Origin: Thiobacillus denitrificans DSM 12475
Lineage (GTDB): Bacteria; Pseudomonadota; Gammaproteobacteria; Burkholderiales; Thiobacillaceae
NCBI RefSeq assembly: GCF_000376425.1
Contig: NZ_AQWL01000005.1
Location: 94,166-158,165 of the forward strand
DNA: 64,000 bases
Direction of reading: 5' to 3'
The stretch's first letter is position 1. Every line of letters starts with the position of its first letter. Position numbers and translations under genes: made by a program. Below, one piece after another: positions 35,727-43,885 of this stretch. The notes beneath the pieces are model-generated. The model saw only the letters and a list, made by a program, of their open reading frames with translations, had not been told where the DNA came from and did not search any database.

Positions 35727-36089
35727 TCATTCCCAATAGGGACGCACGTCGTAATGGGAATGTACGGAGGACCCCCAGGCGCGATCGGAGAAGTTCGGCC
35801 AGTGATCCTTGTCGAAGCCCGGCGCGTTTTCGAGGCTCTCCTTGCTCTGATCGAAAATGAAGCGGTGGTTCTCTGCGTCTAGCTCCATCGCCGACAACGG
35901 GACCGCAAACAGCTTGCTGCCCAGGCCGAACAGGCCGCCGAATTCCAGCACGGCATAGGCGACGCGGCCGTTATCGACGTCTATCATCAAGTCTTTGATA
36001 TCACCCAGATCATCCCCGTTACGATTGACGACCTTATCGCCTGAAATCGTGCTGGAGGAGAGGACGGGGCTGGCGGTAGTGGGATTCAT
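35727..36089 (-). CDS. PRC-barrel domain protein
   Basis: A 120-residue protein with one PRC-barrel: SSSTISGDKVVNRNGDDLGDIKDLMIDVDNGRVAYAVLEFGG (in pieces), then KLFAVPLSAMELDAENHRFI. PRC-barrels occur in photosynthetic reaction centre H subunit, RimM and many stress proteins. The tail ends WPNFSDRAWGSSVHSHYDVRPYW, usual for stand-alone stress members. ATG 36089 follows GGAGAATCTC. Confidence 0.9.
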   Translation of the reverse strand: MNPTTASPVLSSSTISGDKVVNRNGDDLGDIKDLMIDVDNGRVAYAVLEFGGLFGLGSKLFAVPLSAMELDAENHRFIFDQSKESLENAPGFDKDHWPNFSDRAWGSSVHSHYDVRPYWE

Positions 36090-36157
36090 GAGATTCTCCT
36101 GGTTCTGTTAGGACCTGTGGATGGGACACCTCCGCGAAGGCATGCGGACACGCAGAC

Positions 36158-36472
36158 TCAACGTCCCGGAAGCTTTTCCGGGATCGGGTTGTGTCCCTGG
36201 GGGTACTTGCCGGGGGCTTTCTTGACCGGTTTGGTTCGGCCGGGCGAGCCTTTGTCCTGCTCGACCTTGCTCTGGCCCCTGGCATGTGCGCGTCCCTCGG
36301 CCTCGGCCTTGCGCATTTCGTCCTTCTCCTGAGCATTGCGCGGGGCTGCGTCCCGGGCCGCCTGTTCGACCTTGCCGGATTGCGCGAACTCACGGACATG
36401 CTGGTTGTATTTTTTGGCCGAAGCGTAATCGCCTTCGCCCTGGACCCTGGATTTAGAGGTACTGGATGTCAT
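36158..36472 (-). CDS. Hydrophilic stress-region protein of unknown function
   Basis: A 104-residue, very charged, probably disordered protein: VQGEGDYASAKKYNQHVREFA, then EQAARDAAPRNAQEKDEMRKAEAEG (in pieces) and a basic Pro/Lys tail. It occurs beside PRC and CsbD genes in related genomes; I know of no assigned function. ATG 36472 has AGGAGCGAACC upstream. A GTAGGA box (TCCTAC on the coding strand) lies at 36639-36644. Confidence 0.7.
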   Translation of the reverse strand: MTSSTSKSRVQGEGDYASAKKYNQHVREFAQSGKVEQAARDAAPRNAQEKDEMRKAEAEGRAHARGQSKVEQDKGSPGRTKPVKKAPGKYPQGHNPIPEKLPGR

Positions 36473-36671
36473 CTGGTTCGCTCCTGTCTATCTGGTGCAC
36501 GCGAGACGGATGCCTTGCGTGGCAGGCACACCATCCGCCGCGATCAGACGGGTGGCCAAGCAGTCGAAGACCGGGCCTGAGGGAAGCATTGTGAGTGAGC
36601 GGCAGCGACCCTACAGTCGGAGCCAGCGGCGGATTCGCGTAGGAATAATCCGAAACAGCGTGGGACAGGCG

Positions 36672-37088
36672 TTATTCGCCCGGGAGCGCGGGATCCTGGT
36701 CGAATGTCTTCAGCAAGCCGGCAAGCAGGTCGAGCGCATGCGTGCCGCGGGTCTGCTCGACGCTATCCAGGCTATCGTCGTAGCACAGGGCGTAAATGAA
36801 ATTCCGCCCTTTGAGCAGCGACGGGCCGCTCAAAGGGCCCTGATGCAGCAAACTGAAATCGTCGTGCCTGGGGTCTGCGTGGATCCGCTCGACCAGGGCG
36901 CCCACTGCCACGGCGTCGCCTTCAAGATACTGGCAGAACCGCAACCCGTCGAACACAAGCAGGCTGCCAATTCCGCGCGCCTGGTTGCGCTGACGCGCAG
37001 TACGGACAATTTCGGCCACGCAGGCCGGTGTGGTCGCGGGGGAAAGGCGGCTGATGTAGAGCAATTGGAAGCGTTCCCGCACAGGCAT
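36672..37088 (-). CDS. BLUF-domain blue-light photoreceptor
   Basis: A 138-residue stand-alone BLUF protein that should bind FAD. The expected residues are present: Tyr in LLYISRLS, Asn in RQRNQARGIGSLLVFDG, and the signalling Gln in FCQYLEGD. The helix VGALVERIHADPRHDDF is typical. No output domain is fused, so it must signal through a partner. The start at 37088 follows GGGAGGC. Divergent from a Crp/Fnr regulator, a possible partner or co-regulated gene. Confidence 0.87.
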   Translation of the reverse strand: MPVRERFQLLYISRLSPATTPACVAEIVRTARQRNQARGIGSLLVFDGLRFCQYLEGDAVAVGALVERIHADPRHDDFSLLHQGPLSGPSLLKGRNFIYALCYDDSLDSVEQTRGTHALDLLAGLLKTFDQDPALPGE

Positions 37089-37212
37089 CGGCGCCTCCCG
37101 CCATGTTGAGACCCGCTAAATTAGTCTTAAATTCTCATTGACACAATGCAAAAAGACATAAACGTCACAACCTGTTCGCTACTATGGGAAATGTGACTGA
37201 TTGCGAGCCGCC

Positions 37213-37947
37213 ATGAATTTGCCGATATCCTGCAGACAGTGTCCGTTACGCGGCACGCACGCGTTTTCCCCCTATTCCGACGAGGAAATCGACTTCATCC
37301 AGGGAATACTGGCTCACCAAGTCAACGTCAAGGCCGGCACCATCTTTCTGCATGAAGGCGACGACGGCAAGCAGCTTTACACCGTGCTGTCGGGCTGGGC
37401 GTTCCGCTACGGGTCGCTGAGCGACGGGCGGCACCAGATTTTCAATTTCCTCCTGCCGGGCGACTTCATCGGCCTGCAGCATCAGCTTGAGGAAGCTTCG
37501 CAGCACGGCGTCGAAGCGCTGACCGACCTCACGCTATGCGTTTTTCCACGCGATGGGGTATGGGATCTGTATCGCACCCATCCTGCCCTGGGATTGGACC
37601 TCACCCGGCTGTGTGCCCACGAGGAACGGATCGTCGACGCAAACCTGCTGTCCGTGGGCCGGCGCTCGGCGACCGAGCGTATCGCGATGCTGCTGATCCA
37701 CCTGTACAAGCGCGCCGAGCGTGTCGGTCTGGCCGGGTCGGACGACCTGGACTTTCCGCTTACCCAGCAGCACATTGCCGACGCCCTCGGTCTTTCACTG
37801 GTGCATACCAACAAGACGCTGAAACGTCTGCAAAAAAGCGGATTCTTTACCCTGGCCGAGGGCCGGTTGAAGCTGGTGAATCCGGCTGCGATGGCACGCC
37901 TGGCCGACTACCCCGCATGGCCGCTGCGCGCCCATCCCCTGATCTGA
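37213..37947 (+). CDS. Crp/Fnr-family transcription regulator
   Basis: A 244-residue regulator: an N-terminal cyclic-nucleotide-binding fold (GTIFLHEGDDGKQLYTVLSGWAFRY, NFLLPGDFIGLQ) and a C-terminal winged HTH (FPLTQQHIADALGLSLVHTNKTLKRLQKSG in pieces). Two Cys near the start (CRQCPLRG) are too few for an FNR-type 4Fe-4S cluster unless an internal Cys contributes. ATG 37213 follows a weak GCGAG. TTGACACAATGCAA at 37138-37151 resembles an imperfect Fnr/Crp palindrome, possibly for autoregulation. Confidence 0.87.
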   Translation: MNLPISCRQCPLRGTHAFSPYSDEEIDFIQGILAHQVNVKAGTIFLHEGDDGKQLYTVLSGWAFRYGSLSDGRHQIFNFLLPGDFIGLQHQLEEASQHGVEALTDLTLCVFPRDGVWDLYRTHPALGLDLTRLCAHEERIVDANLLSVGRRSATERIAMLLIHLYKRAERVGLAGSDDLDFPLTQQHIADALGLSLVHTNKTLKRLQKSGFFTLAEGRLKLVNPAAMARLADYPAWPLRAHPLI

Positions 37948-38060
37948 GCGCCGCGGTCCATTCAGCCTGTCCACCCTGCAGGGCTCACGCTCCGGCCCAC
38001 GGTCGATTCGGGCGGAAATCCGGGAACCTCCTGCTTCATGCGGGAACTTGAATGCCTCAC

Positions 38061-38091
38061 TTGACTCTCCCATGATGGTAAGGTTTATGTT
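38061..38091 (+). promoter_or_regulatory. MerR/CueR-type promoter of copA
   Basis: TTGACT (38061-38066) and TATGTT (38086-38091) are separated by 19 bp, the over-long spacer used by MerR-family activators. The spacer holds an imperfect dyad (CTCCC near the -35, GGTAAGGT near the -10). It lies 28 bp before the copA ATG, and the regulator is encoded in the same operon. Confidence 0.7.
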
Positions 38092-38118
38092 GTCGGCATC
38101 TGTCTCAATCGGTAATCC

Positions 38119-40509
38119 ATGATGAACACTTCCAACGCCTCCCCACTTGCCGTCGGCATCCAGGGCATGACCTGTGCCAGTTGTGCGACACGCGTTGAAA
38201 AAGTGCTCAAGCAGCTGCCAGGCGTGACGGGCGCTACGGTGAATCTGGCGACCGAAACCGCGACGATCACGGGTGCGACCGATGCAACTTCGGTTCAGCG
38301 CGCCATCGAGCAAGCCGGCTTCAGCGTGCCGACCGAGTCGCTGACCTTCGACATCACCGGCATGACCTGCGCGAGTTGCTCGGCGCGGGTGGAAAAGGCG
38401 CTTGGCAAAGTACCCGGCGTACTCGATGCCAGCGTCAACCTGGCTACCGAGCAGGCGGTGGTCGAGGTGGCGCAGGGCACCTCAGCCGCCGCGCTGATCG
38501 CCGCGGTGGAGCGCGCCGGCTATGGCGCGCAACTGCCGCAGACGGCAAGCGCCAGTCCGGCCGCCCCGGCGCGCGCCCTGCCCGACTGGTGGCCGGTGGC
38601 ACTGGCGATAGCGCTATCGCTGCCACTGGCCGCGCCCATGCTCGGCAGCCTGTTCGGCGTGCACTGGATGCTGCCGGGCTGGCTGCAGATGGCGCTGGCG
38701 ACGCCGGTGCAGTTCTGGCTTGGCGCGCGTTTCTATCGCGCCGGCTGGAAGGCGCTGCGCGCCGGCAGCGGCAACATGGACCTGCTGGTGGCCGTCGGCA
38801 CCAGCGCGGCTTATGGCTTGAGCGTGTACCTGCTGCTCACCGAGGCCGACGCCATGCACCTGTATTTCGAAGCCTCGGCGGTGGTGATCAGCCTGGTGCT
38901 GCTGGGCAAATGGCTGGAGGCGCGCGCCAAACGCCAGACCACCGAAGCCATCCGCGCCCTGCAGGCCCTGCGCCCGGCCACCGCGCGGGTGCGCCTCGAC
39001 GGCGTCGACCGCGACATGCCGATCGACGCGATCCGGGTGGGCGATCTGGTGGTGATCCGCCCCGGCGAACGGGTGCCGGTCGACGGCGAGGTGATCGAAG
39101 GCGAAAGCCAGATCGACGAATCCATGCTCACCGGCGAGTCTCTGCCGGCCGACAAGCAGCCGGGCGATACGGTGACCGGCGGCGCCATCAACGCGCACGG
39201 CGTGCTGCTCGCACGCACCACGGCGGTGGGAACGGAGACCACGCTGGCGCGCATCATCCATATGGTGGAAAACGCGCAGGCCGCCAAGGCGCCGATCCAG
39301 CGCCTGGTGGACAAGGTGAGCGCGGTGTTCGTGCCGGTGGTGATGGGAATCGCATTGCTCACCTTTGCCGGCTGGTGGGCGCTGGGCGGCGACGCCGAAC
39401 AGGCCATCCTCAACGCCGTCGCGGTGCTGGTGATCGCCTGTCCCTGCGCGCTCGGCCTGGCCACCCCCACCGCCATCATGGCAGGCACCGGCGTCGCCGC
39501 GCGCCACGGCATCCTGATCAAGGACGCCGAAGCGCTGGAACTGGCGCACAAGGTCAACACCGTGGTGTTCGACAAGACCGGCACCCTCACCGACGGCACC
39601 CCGCACGTAGTGGCCTGCCTGGCTGCGGACGGCCACGACGAAAGCGAGGTATTGGCCATCGCCGCCGGGCTGCAGGCAGGCAGCGAGCACCCGCTGGCGC
39701 GCGCGGTGCTGGCGAAGCACGCCGCTTCCGCTGGTACACCCCTGCTGGCGCGCGCACAGCAGGCGCTGCCGGGGCGCGGCATTGCCGGCGAAGTCGGCGG
39801 CACGGAATACTGGCTGGGCAATCGCCGCCTGATGACCGAGAACGAGGTCGCCACCGCAGCGCTCGATGCCGCCGCGGCCGAACTGCAGGCCGCAGGCCGC
39901 ACCGTGTCGTGGCTGGCGCGCGCCAGCGACCGCCGCGCACTGGGCGTGCTGGCCTTCGGCGACGCCATCAAGCCCACTGCCGCCGCAGGCGTGGCACGCC
40001 TCAAGGCACAAGGCATCGCCACCGTCATGCTCAGCGGCGACAATCACGGCGCCGCCGGGGTGGCGGCCCATGCGCTCGGCATCGACAGCGTGCTGGCCGA
40101 AGTGCTGCCGGCGGACAAGGCCGCGCACGTCGGCCAGCTCAAGACCGCGGGCAGGACGGTGGCGATGGTCGGCGACGGCATCAACGACGCCCCGGCGCTC
40201 GCCGCCGCCGACGTCGGCATCGCCATGTCCTCCGGCAGCGACGTCGCCATGCATACCGCCGGCATCACCCTGATGCGTGGCAACCCGGCGCTGGTGTCCG
40301 ACGCCATCGACATTTCCCGACGCACCTACAGCAAGATCCGGCAGAACCTGTTCTGGGCCTTCGTCTACAACGTGGTCGGCATTCCGCTCGCCGCGGCGGG
40401 CCTGCTGAACCCGGTCATCGCCGGCGCGGCGATGGCATTCTCCAGCGTCAGCGTAGTGAGCAACGCGCTGCTGCTGCGGCGCTGGCGCCCTGCCGGGGAC
40501 GCGCGATGA
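38119..40509 (+). CDS. copA: Copper-exporting P1B-type ATPase
   Basis: A 796-residue Cu(I) export ATPase. Two N-terminal heavy-metal domains each have GMTCASC (residues about 16 and 83). The membrane CPC motif is in [15 protein letters not shown]; the phosphorylation site is [25 protein letters not shown] and [20 protein letters not shown] complete the P-type set. It ends with the TM segments and [10 protein letters not shown]. The stop overlaps the cueR ATG (ATGA). Copper-activated expression through the 19-bp-spacer promoter is likely. Confidence 0.96.
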   Translation: MMNTSNASPLAVGIQGMTCASCATRVEKVLKQLPGVTGATVNLATETATITGATDATSVQRAIEQAGFSVPTESLTFDITGMTCASCSARVEKALGKVPGVLDASVNLATEQAVVEVAQGTSAAALIAAVERAGYGAQLPQTASASPAAPARALPDWWPVALAIALSLPLAAPMLGSLFGVHWMLPGWLQMALATPVQFWLGARFYRAGWKALRAGSGNMDLLVAVGTSAAYGLSVYLLLTEADAMHLYFEASAVVISLVLLGKWLEARAKRQTTEAIRALQALRPATARVRLDGVDRDMPIDAIRVGDLVVIRPGERVPVDGEVIEGESQIDESMLTGESLPADKQPGDTVTGGAINAHGVLLARTTAVGTETTLARIIHMVENAQAAKAPIQRLVDKVSAVFVPVVMGIALLTFAGWWALGGDAEQAILNAVAVLVIACPCALGLATPTAIMAGTGVAARHGILIKDAEALELAHKVNTVVFDKTGTLTDGTPHVVACLAADGHDESEVLAIAAGLQAGSEHPLARAVLAKHAASAGTPLLARAQQALPGRGIAGEVGGTEYWLGNRRLMTENEVATAALDAAAAELQAAGRTVSWLARASDRRALGVLAFGDAIKPTAAAGVARLKAQGIATVMLSGDNHGAAGVAAHALGIDSVLAEVLPADKAAHVGQLKTAGRTVAMVGDGINDAPALAAADVGIAMSSGSDVAMHTAGITLMRGNPALVSDAIDISRRTYSKIRQNLFWAFVYNVVGIPLAAAGLLNPVIAGAAMAFSSVSVVSNALLLRRWRPAGDAR

Positions 40510-40898
40510 ACATAGGCGACGCCGCCCGGGCCAGCGACGTGTCGGCCAAGATGATCCGCCATTACGAGCGCATCGGCCTCATCCGCACCAGCAGCCGCAC
40601 CCAGGCGGGCTACCGGCAATATCACGAACGCGACGTCCACTTGCTGCGCTTCATCCGCCGCGCGCGCGATCTCGGGTTTTCGCTCGACCAGATCGGTCAG
40701 CTGCTGTCGCTATGGGACGATCCCGGGCGTGCCAGCGCCGACGTCAAGCGCCTGGCCGAAGCGCATATCGCCGATCTCGACACCCGCATCGCGGCGCTGA
40801 GCGAGATGCGCACCACCCTGACCACGCTCGCGCAGGCCTGCCATGGCGACCACCGCCCCGACTGCCCCATTCTGCAGGGCATCGCCGACGCCACCTGA
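40506..40898 (+). CDS. cueR: CueR-like copper-responsive MerR regulator
   Basis: A 130-residue MerR protein: [29 protein letters not shown], dimerisation helix, and the CueR metal loop [14 protein letters not shown] with two Cys eight positions apart, as in CueR (Cu+, Ag+, Au+). It overlaps copA by four bases, so regulator and pump are co-transcribed and coupled. Confidence 0.92.
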   Translation: MNIGDAARASDVSAKMIRHYERIGLIRTSSRTQAGYRQYHERDVHLLRFIRRARDLGFSLDQIGQLLSLWDDPGRASADVKRLAEAHIADLDTRIAALSEMRTTLTTLAQACHGDHRPDCPILQGIADAT

Positions 40899-40915
40899 AC
40901 GCGCCGTGCCGCTGA

Positions 40916-41668
40916 TTACCGCGGCCGCCCTTCCCAGTCGTACTCCACCTCGATCAGCACCCGCGCGCGCACCGGGCGGCCGTCCTTTTGCGCCGGGGCA
41001 AAGCGGGCGTCGCTGAACGCCTTCAACGCAGACGCTTCGAATGTGCCGGGCGGGACGGCGCTCACGACATCGACATCGCTGACGCGGCCATCGGCTTCCA
41101 GCTTCAGTTGCAGCCGCACCTTGCCGGACAGCCGCTGACGGTCGGCGGCGTCAGGATAATCCGGCACGATCTCGCGCAAGGCACGCGGAGGCACATCGAC
41201 GTCGCGCGCGCCGTAGTAGGTGAGATCGACCGGACTGGTGATCGTCACGCCCGGCAGCGGCGCGGAAGTGGCCGGCGACGCCGGATCAGGCTGGAGCGTG
41301 GCGGGCGCGGCCGGCGGCACTTCGGCGGCAGTCGGCGCGGGAGGCACCGGAGGCGGCGCTGCCGGCTCGGCCACCGGCAGCGCCTGCGCCGTCTCGCCCG
41401 GCGCAAGCGGGGGCGCATCCGGCGCGGAGTCGCCCGGCGTTTCCGCTGCAGGCGTGCGTTGCGGCACCTCCGCGGCAGGCAATGCGGTGTGCGGCGACTC
41501 CAGCCGCGCCTCGATCACCGGCTCGCCCAGGCTCACCGCAGACGGCGGCGCCACCTGTACCAGCGCAATCAGCGCCGCATGCAGGCCCAGCGAAATCCAC
41601 ACCGCCACCAGCGGCCGCTGCAGCCGGGGCGGGATCACCGGTTCGTCGAAGGAAGCGTTCACCGGCAT
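40916..41668 (-). CDS. TonB-family energy transducer
   Basis: A 250-residue TonB-like protein: a short cytoplasmic N-terminus, one helix (PLVAVWISLGLHAALIALVQV), a long Pro/Ala-rich periplasmic spacer, and a C-terminal TonB domain (PDYPDAADRQRLSGKVRLQLKLEADGRVSDVDVV in pieces, ending VLIEVEYDWEGRPR). It transfers proton-motive energy to outer-membrane receptors. No exbBD is adjacent. The 5' leader carries unusual repeats and a G/C-run hairpin. Confidence 0.87.
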   Translation of the reverse strand: MPVNASFDEPVIPPRLQRPLVAVWISLGLHAALIALVQVAPPSAVSLGEPVIEARLESPHTALPAAEVPQRTPAAETPGDSAPDAPPLAPGETAQALPVAEPAAPPPVPPAPTAAEVPPAAPATLQPDPASPATSAPLPGVTITSPVDLTYYGARDVDVPPRALREIVPDYPDAADRQRLSGKVRLQLKLEADGRVSDVDVVSAVPPGTFEASALKAFSDARFAPAQKDGRPVRARVLIEVEYDWEGRPR

Positions 41669-41681
41669 CGGAACCTGCCAG

Positions 41682-41745
41682 GGTATTCATGCCCTTCGGG
41701 GTATTCATGCCCGGGGGGGTGTGCACCCCCCCCCGGGTACTTTTT
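41682..41745. repeat. Tandem GGTATTCATGCCC repeats and a G7/C9 hairpin
   Basis: GGTATTCATGCCC occurs at 41682-41694 and 41700-41712 (period 18). It is followed by CCCGGGGGGG-TGTGCA-CCCCCCCCCGGG (41710-41737) and a T-run (41741-41745). On the plus strand this has terminator form, but no plus-strand gene ends here; on the minus strand it is the leader of tonB. Confidence 0.7.
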
Positions 41746-41809
41746 GACCGCCCGGCAAACCGGGGGCACTGGCCTAGAATGGTGGCCAGAAAAACACCAG
41801 GAGAAGACC

Positions 41810-42604
41810 ATGAAAAGACTCGTCATCGCGGGCGCCATCTTAGCATCGGCGCTGGGCGCGCCGGCCTTCGCCAACGCCGTCGAACTGAGTAAGACCACCA
41901 TCCAGGCCGCCGACGGTTCCGACGTGCCGGTCGAAATCGCCACCCCCGCCGGCAAGGGCCCGTTCCCGCCGGTGCTGTTCATCCACGCCAAGCGCGGCTA
42001 CGAAGGCGACGAGCGCGCGCACGTGCGCGAACTCGCCGAGCAGGGCTTCCTGGTCGTCGCGCCCGACTGGCAGAGCGGCCGTTTCATCGAGCGCTGGCCC
42101 TCCGCACACAACCCGGAAACCGAAATGGATGTGGAAGCGGGACTCGACTATCTGAAGTCGCTGCCCAACGCCTGCAAGCAGCCGGTCGGCATCGTCGGCC
42201 TGTCGCGCGGCCCCTACTATGCCATTCGTCTCGCCGCCAGGCGCGGTCCCGACATCGCTGCCATCGTCAGCTACTACGGCCATATGCAGAACCCCAATGC
42301 ACCGGAACCCGACCAGCTGTTCCGCATCGCGCCCGAGATCACGCAGCTCACCACCCCCATGCTGTTCCTGATCGGCGACGACGATTACGAACTGCGCCGC
42401 ATGAACGGCGGACGCGCGTTCTATGCGCTGTGGGAGCGCGGCGTGCCGGTGGAATGGCAGGAATACCCGATGGCGCGGCGCGCGTTCGACTTCCGCCCCG
42501 ACCAGACGCCGGAGGAAAAGATTGCAACGCGCCATGCGCGCGAACGGGCGAAGACCTGGCTGGCGCAGTGGATGAAGCTGACGCCGCAGATGGAGTGCAA
42601 GTGA
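41810..42604 (+). CDS. Secreted dienelactone-hydrolase-family alpha/beta hydrolase
   Basis: A 264-residue protein with a signal peptide (MKRLVIAGAILASALGAPAFA). The alpha/beta-hydrolase core shows VLFIHAKRGYEGDE, DVEAGLDYLKSLPN, the nucleophile elbow GLSRGPYYAI (Ser in place of the Cys of classical DLH), and LIGDDDYELRRMNGG. The substrate is unknown. ATG 41810 follows AGGAGAAGACC. Monocistronic. Confidence 0.82.
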   Translation: MKRLVIAGAILASALGAPAFANAVELSKTTIQAADGSDVPVEIATPAGKGPFPPVLFIHAKRGYEGDERAHVRELAEQGFLVVAPDWQSGRFIERWPSAHNPETEMDVEAGLDYLKSLPNACKQPVGIVGLSRGPYYAIRLAARRGPDIAAIVSYYGHMQNPNAPEPDQLFRIAPEITQLTTPMLFLIGDDDYELRRMNGGRAFYALWERGVPVEWQEYPMARRAFDFRPDQTPEEKIATRHARERAKTWLAQWMKLTPQMECK

Positions 42605-43046
42605 ACCCTGCCGTCGTTGCGAGGCACATGACGACAAACACGCCCGATGGTTAAACCTTTGCCGAACGGCTGACCGCTGGCCGGGAGGAGCCCGGTGGTC
42701 CGTCACTTTTCCTGTCTTGCCGGGGAAATTCACCAGGGGGTGACGCCCCGTTTTGGTCCCGATTTCCCGTTCCATGCACCACAAGTGTGGCGCCCGGCCC
42801 GGCGCCACGCGGCCGGAAAACCGGCAGGCGTCTGATTATCAAGCGTTCCATCAACTGGCACGCCCCCTGCTCTATCCCGATTGTCTATCCAGATCGCAAG
42901 ACCGGGGCGCTCTCCGCGTAGAGAGCAGGCCATGGTTGTCAATCTGCGGATACGGCAACAACCACGCGCTCAAGCCGACCTGCCGGCCACAGCCACACCC
43001 AGGCAGTCTCCTCCGGCATTGCGGCCTCTGCGGAGGTCGCCTTTTT
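42605..43046. other. nasT upstream region and leader (442 bp)
   Basis: No protein gene is supported. It contains a sigma-54 promoter (42856-42871), then about 150 nt of leader with a hairpin GCTCTC-CGCGTA-GAGAGC (hexaloop) and the terminator at 43021-43048. Confidence 0.6.
42856..42871 (+). promoter_or_regulatory. Sigma-54 promoter upstream of nasT
   Basis: TGGCACGCCCCCTGCT matches TGGCACG-N4-TTGCW except for C in place of the first T of the -12 box. It is about 190 bp before the nasT start, which leaves a long leader. Confidence 0.72.
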
Positions 43047-43048
43047 TT
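43021..43048 (+). terminator. Leader terminator overlapping the nasT ribosome site
   Basis: GCGGCCTC-TGCG-GAGGTCGC (43021-43040), one G-U pair, followed by seven T. The 3' arm contains GGAGGT (43032-43037), nine bases before the TTG at 43047. It could act both as an attenuator and as a block on translation of nasT. Confidence 0.7.
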
Positions 43049-43631
43049 GAGGGGACGGAAAATCAAGACCCTGCGTGTACTGATTATCGAAAACCAGTCC
43101 GAGCGACTGGCGATGCTGGTACCGGCGCTCGAGGCGGCGGGCTGCGTGGTCGCGGCCACCCTCGATTCGGTGCACAACCTGGATGCGCAGATCCGGAGCC
43201 TGCGCCCGGACGTGGTGCTCATCGTGCAGGACTCGCCCGGCCGCGACACGCTGGCGCACCTCTGCGTGGCGAACCGGGACTGTCCACGGCCGATCGTGAT
43301 GTTCACCGGCGACGGCAGCGCGGAATCGATCCGCGCGGCAACCCAGGCCGGGGTGACCTCCTACGTGGTCGACGGGCTCGACCCGGCACGCATCCGTCCC
43401 ATCCTCGACGTCGCGGTATCGCGCTTCGAAGCCTTCCAGGCATTGCACGGCGAACTTGAGCAGACCCGCCTCGAGCTGGCCGAACGCAGGCTGATCGATC
43501 AGGCCAAGGCACGGCTGATCAGGCAGACCGGCGCAGCGGAACCCGAGGTGTATCGCGAGATGCGGCGCGCGGCGATGGATCGCGGCATGAAGCTGGCAGA
43601 CATCGCGCGCCAGATCCTGCAAAAAACCTAG
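43047..43631 (+). CDS. nasT: NasT-like ANTAR antiterminator
   Basis: A 194-residue response-regulator-like protein: a receiver-like domain (LRVLIIENQSERLAMLVPALEAAG, RPDVVLIVQDSPGRDTL) and a C-terminal ANTAR RNA-binding domain (LAERRLIDQAKARLIRQTGA, AEPEVYREMRRAAMDRGMKLADIARQIL in pieces). NasT binds leader RNA and prevents termination in nitrate-assimilation operons. The start is not ATG/GTG: TTG 43047 has a perfect GGAGGT nine bases upstream, while the family start position reads ATC. No NasS sensor is in view. Upstream of nrtABD. Confidence 0.85.
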   Translation: MRGRKIKTLRVLIIENQSERLAMLVPALEAAGCVVAATLDSVHNLDAQIRSLRPDVVLIVQDSPGRDTLAHLCVANRDCPRPIVMFTGDGSAESIRAATQAGVTSYVVDGLDPARIRPILDVAVSRFEAFQALHGELEQTRLELAERRLIDQAKARLIRQTGAAEPEVYREMRRAAMDRGMKLADIARQILQKT

Positions 43632-43660
43632 GGCCTGTTTGGTGCAGGGCGGCGCGAATG

Positions 43661-43677
43661 TGCACTGCATAGGTGCG
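43661..43677. promoter_or_regulatory. Candidate NtrC-binding site
   Basis: TGCACT-N5-GGTGCG closely matches the NtrC palindrome TGCACC-N5-GGTGCA. It is 77 bp upstream of the nrtA sigma-54 promoter, a normal enhancer position. Confidence 0.6.
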
Positions 43678-43753
43678 CACTCGCAACGTGCCGGTCAGGC
43701 CGCCAGACAACGGAAAGCCCTCCCAGCCAGAAAACGCAAGGCATCCGTGGCTC

Positions 43754-43769
43754 TGGCACAGCGGTTGCT
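43754..43769 (+). promoter_or_regulatory. Sigma-54 promoter of nrtA
   Basis: TGGCACAGCGGTTGCT matches the consensus at all the highly conserved positions (GG and GC twelve apart, TTGCT). It is about 115 bp before the nrtA GTG. Confidence 0.8.
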
Positions 43770-43835
43770 ATACCCCGACTGAACAGTCGCAACGATGTGG
43801 CTTTCAACGTGACCGTGATGTATTCATTCTTGGAC

Positions 43836-43869
43836 AAAGGCGTCCGCCCCGAAGGCGACGCCTTTTTTT
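43836..43869 (+). terminator. Leader terminator before nrtA
   Basis: AAGGCGT pairs with ACGCCTT around an inner CGCC/GGCG stem, followed by a seven-T run. It lies after the promoter and before the start codon, the place of a NasT-controlled attenuator. Confidence 0.78.
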
Positions 43870-43885
43870 ATTTGGAGAACGCACC

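Noticed and set aside
38614-40254. 546-residue minus-strand frame opposite copA
   Set aside because: Shadow of a gene whose P-type ATPase motifs are unambiguous.
41710-41745. Terminator of a plus-strand gene
   Set aside because: No plus-strand gene ends upstream; only the minus-strand tonB begins nearby.
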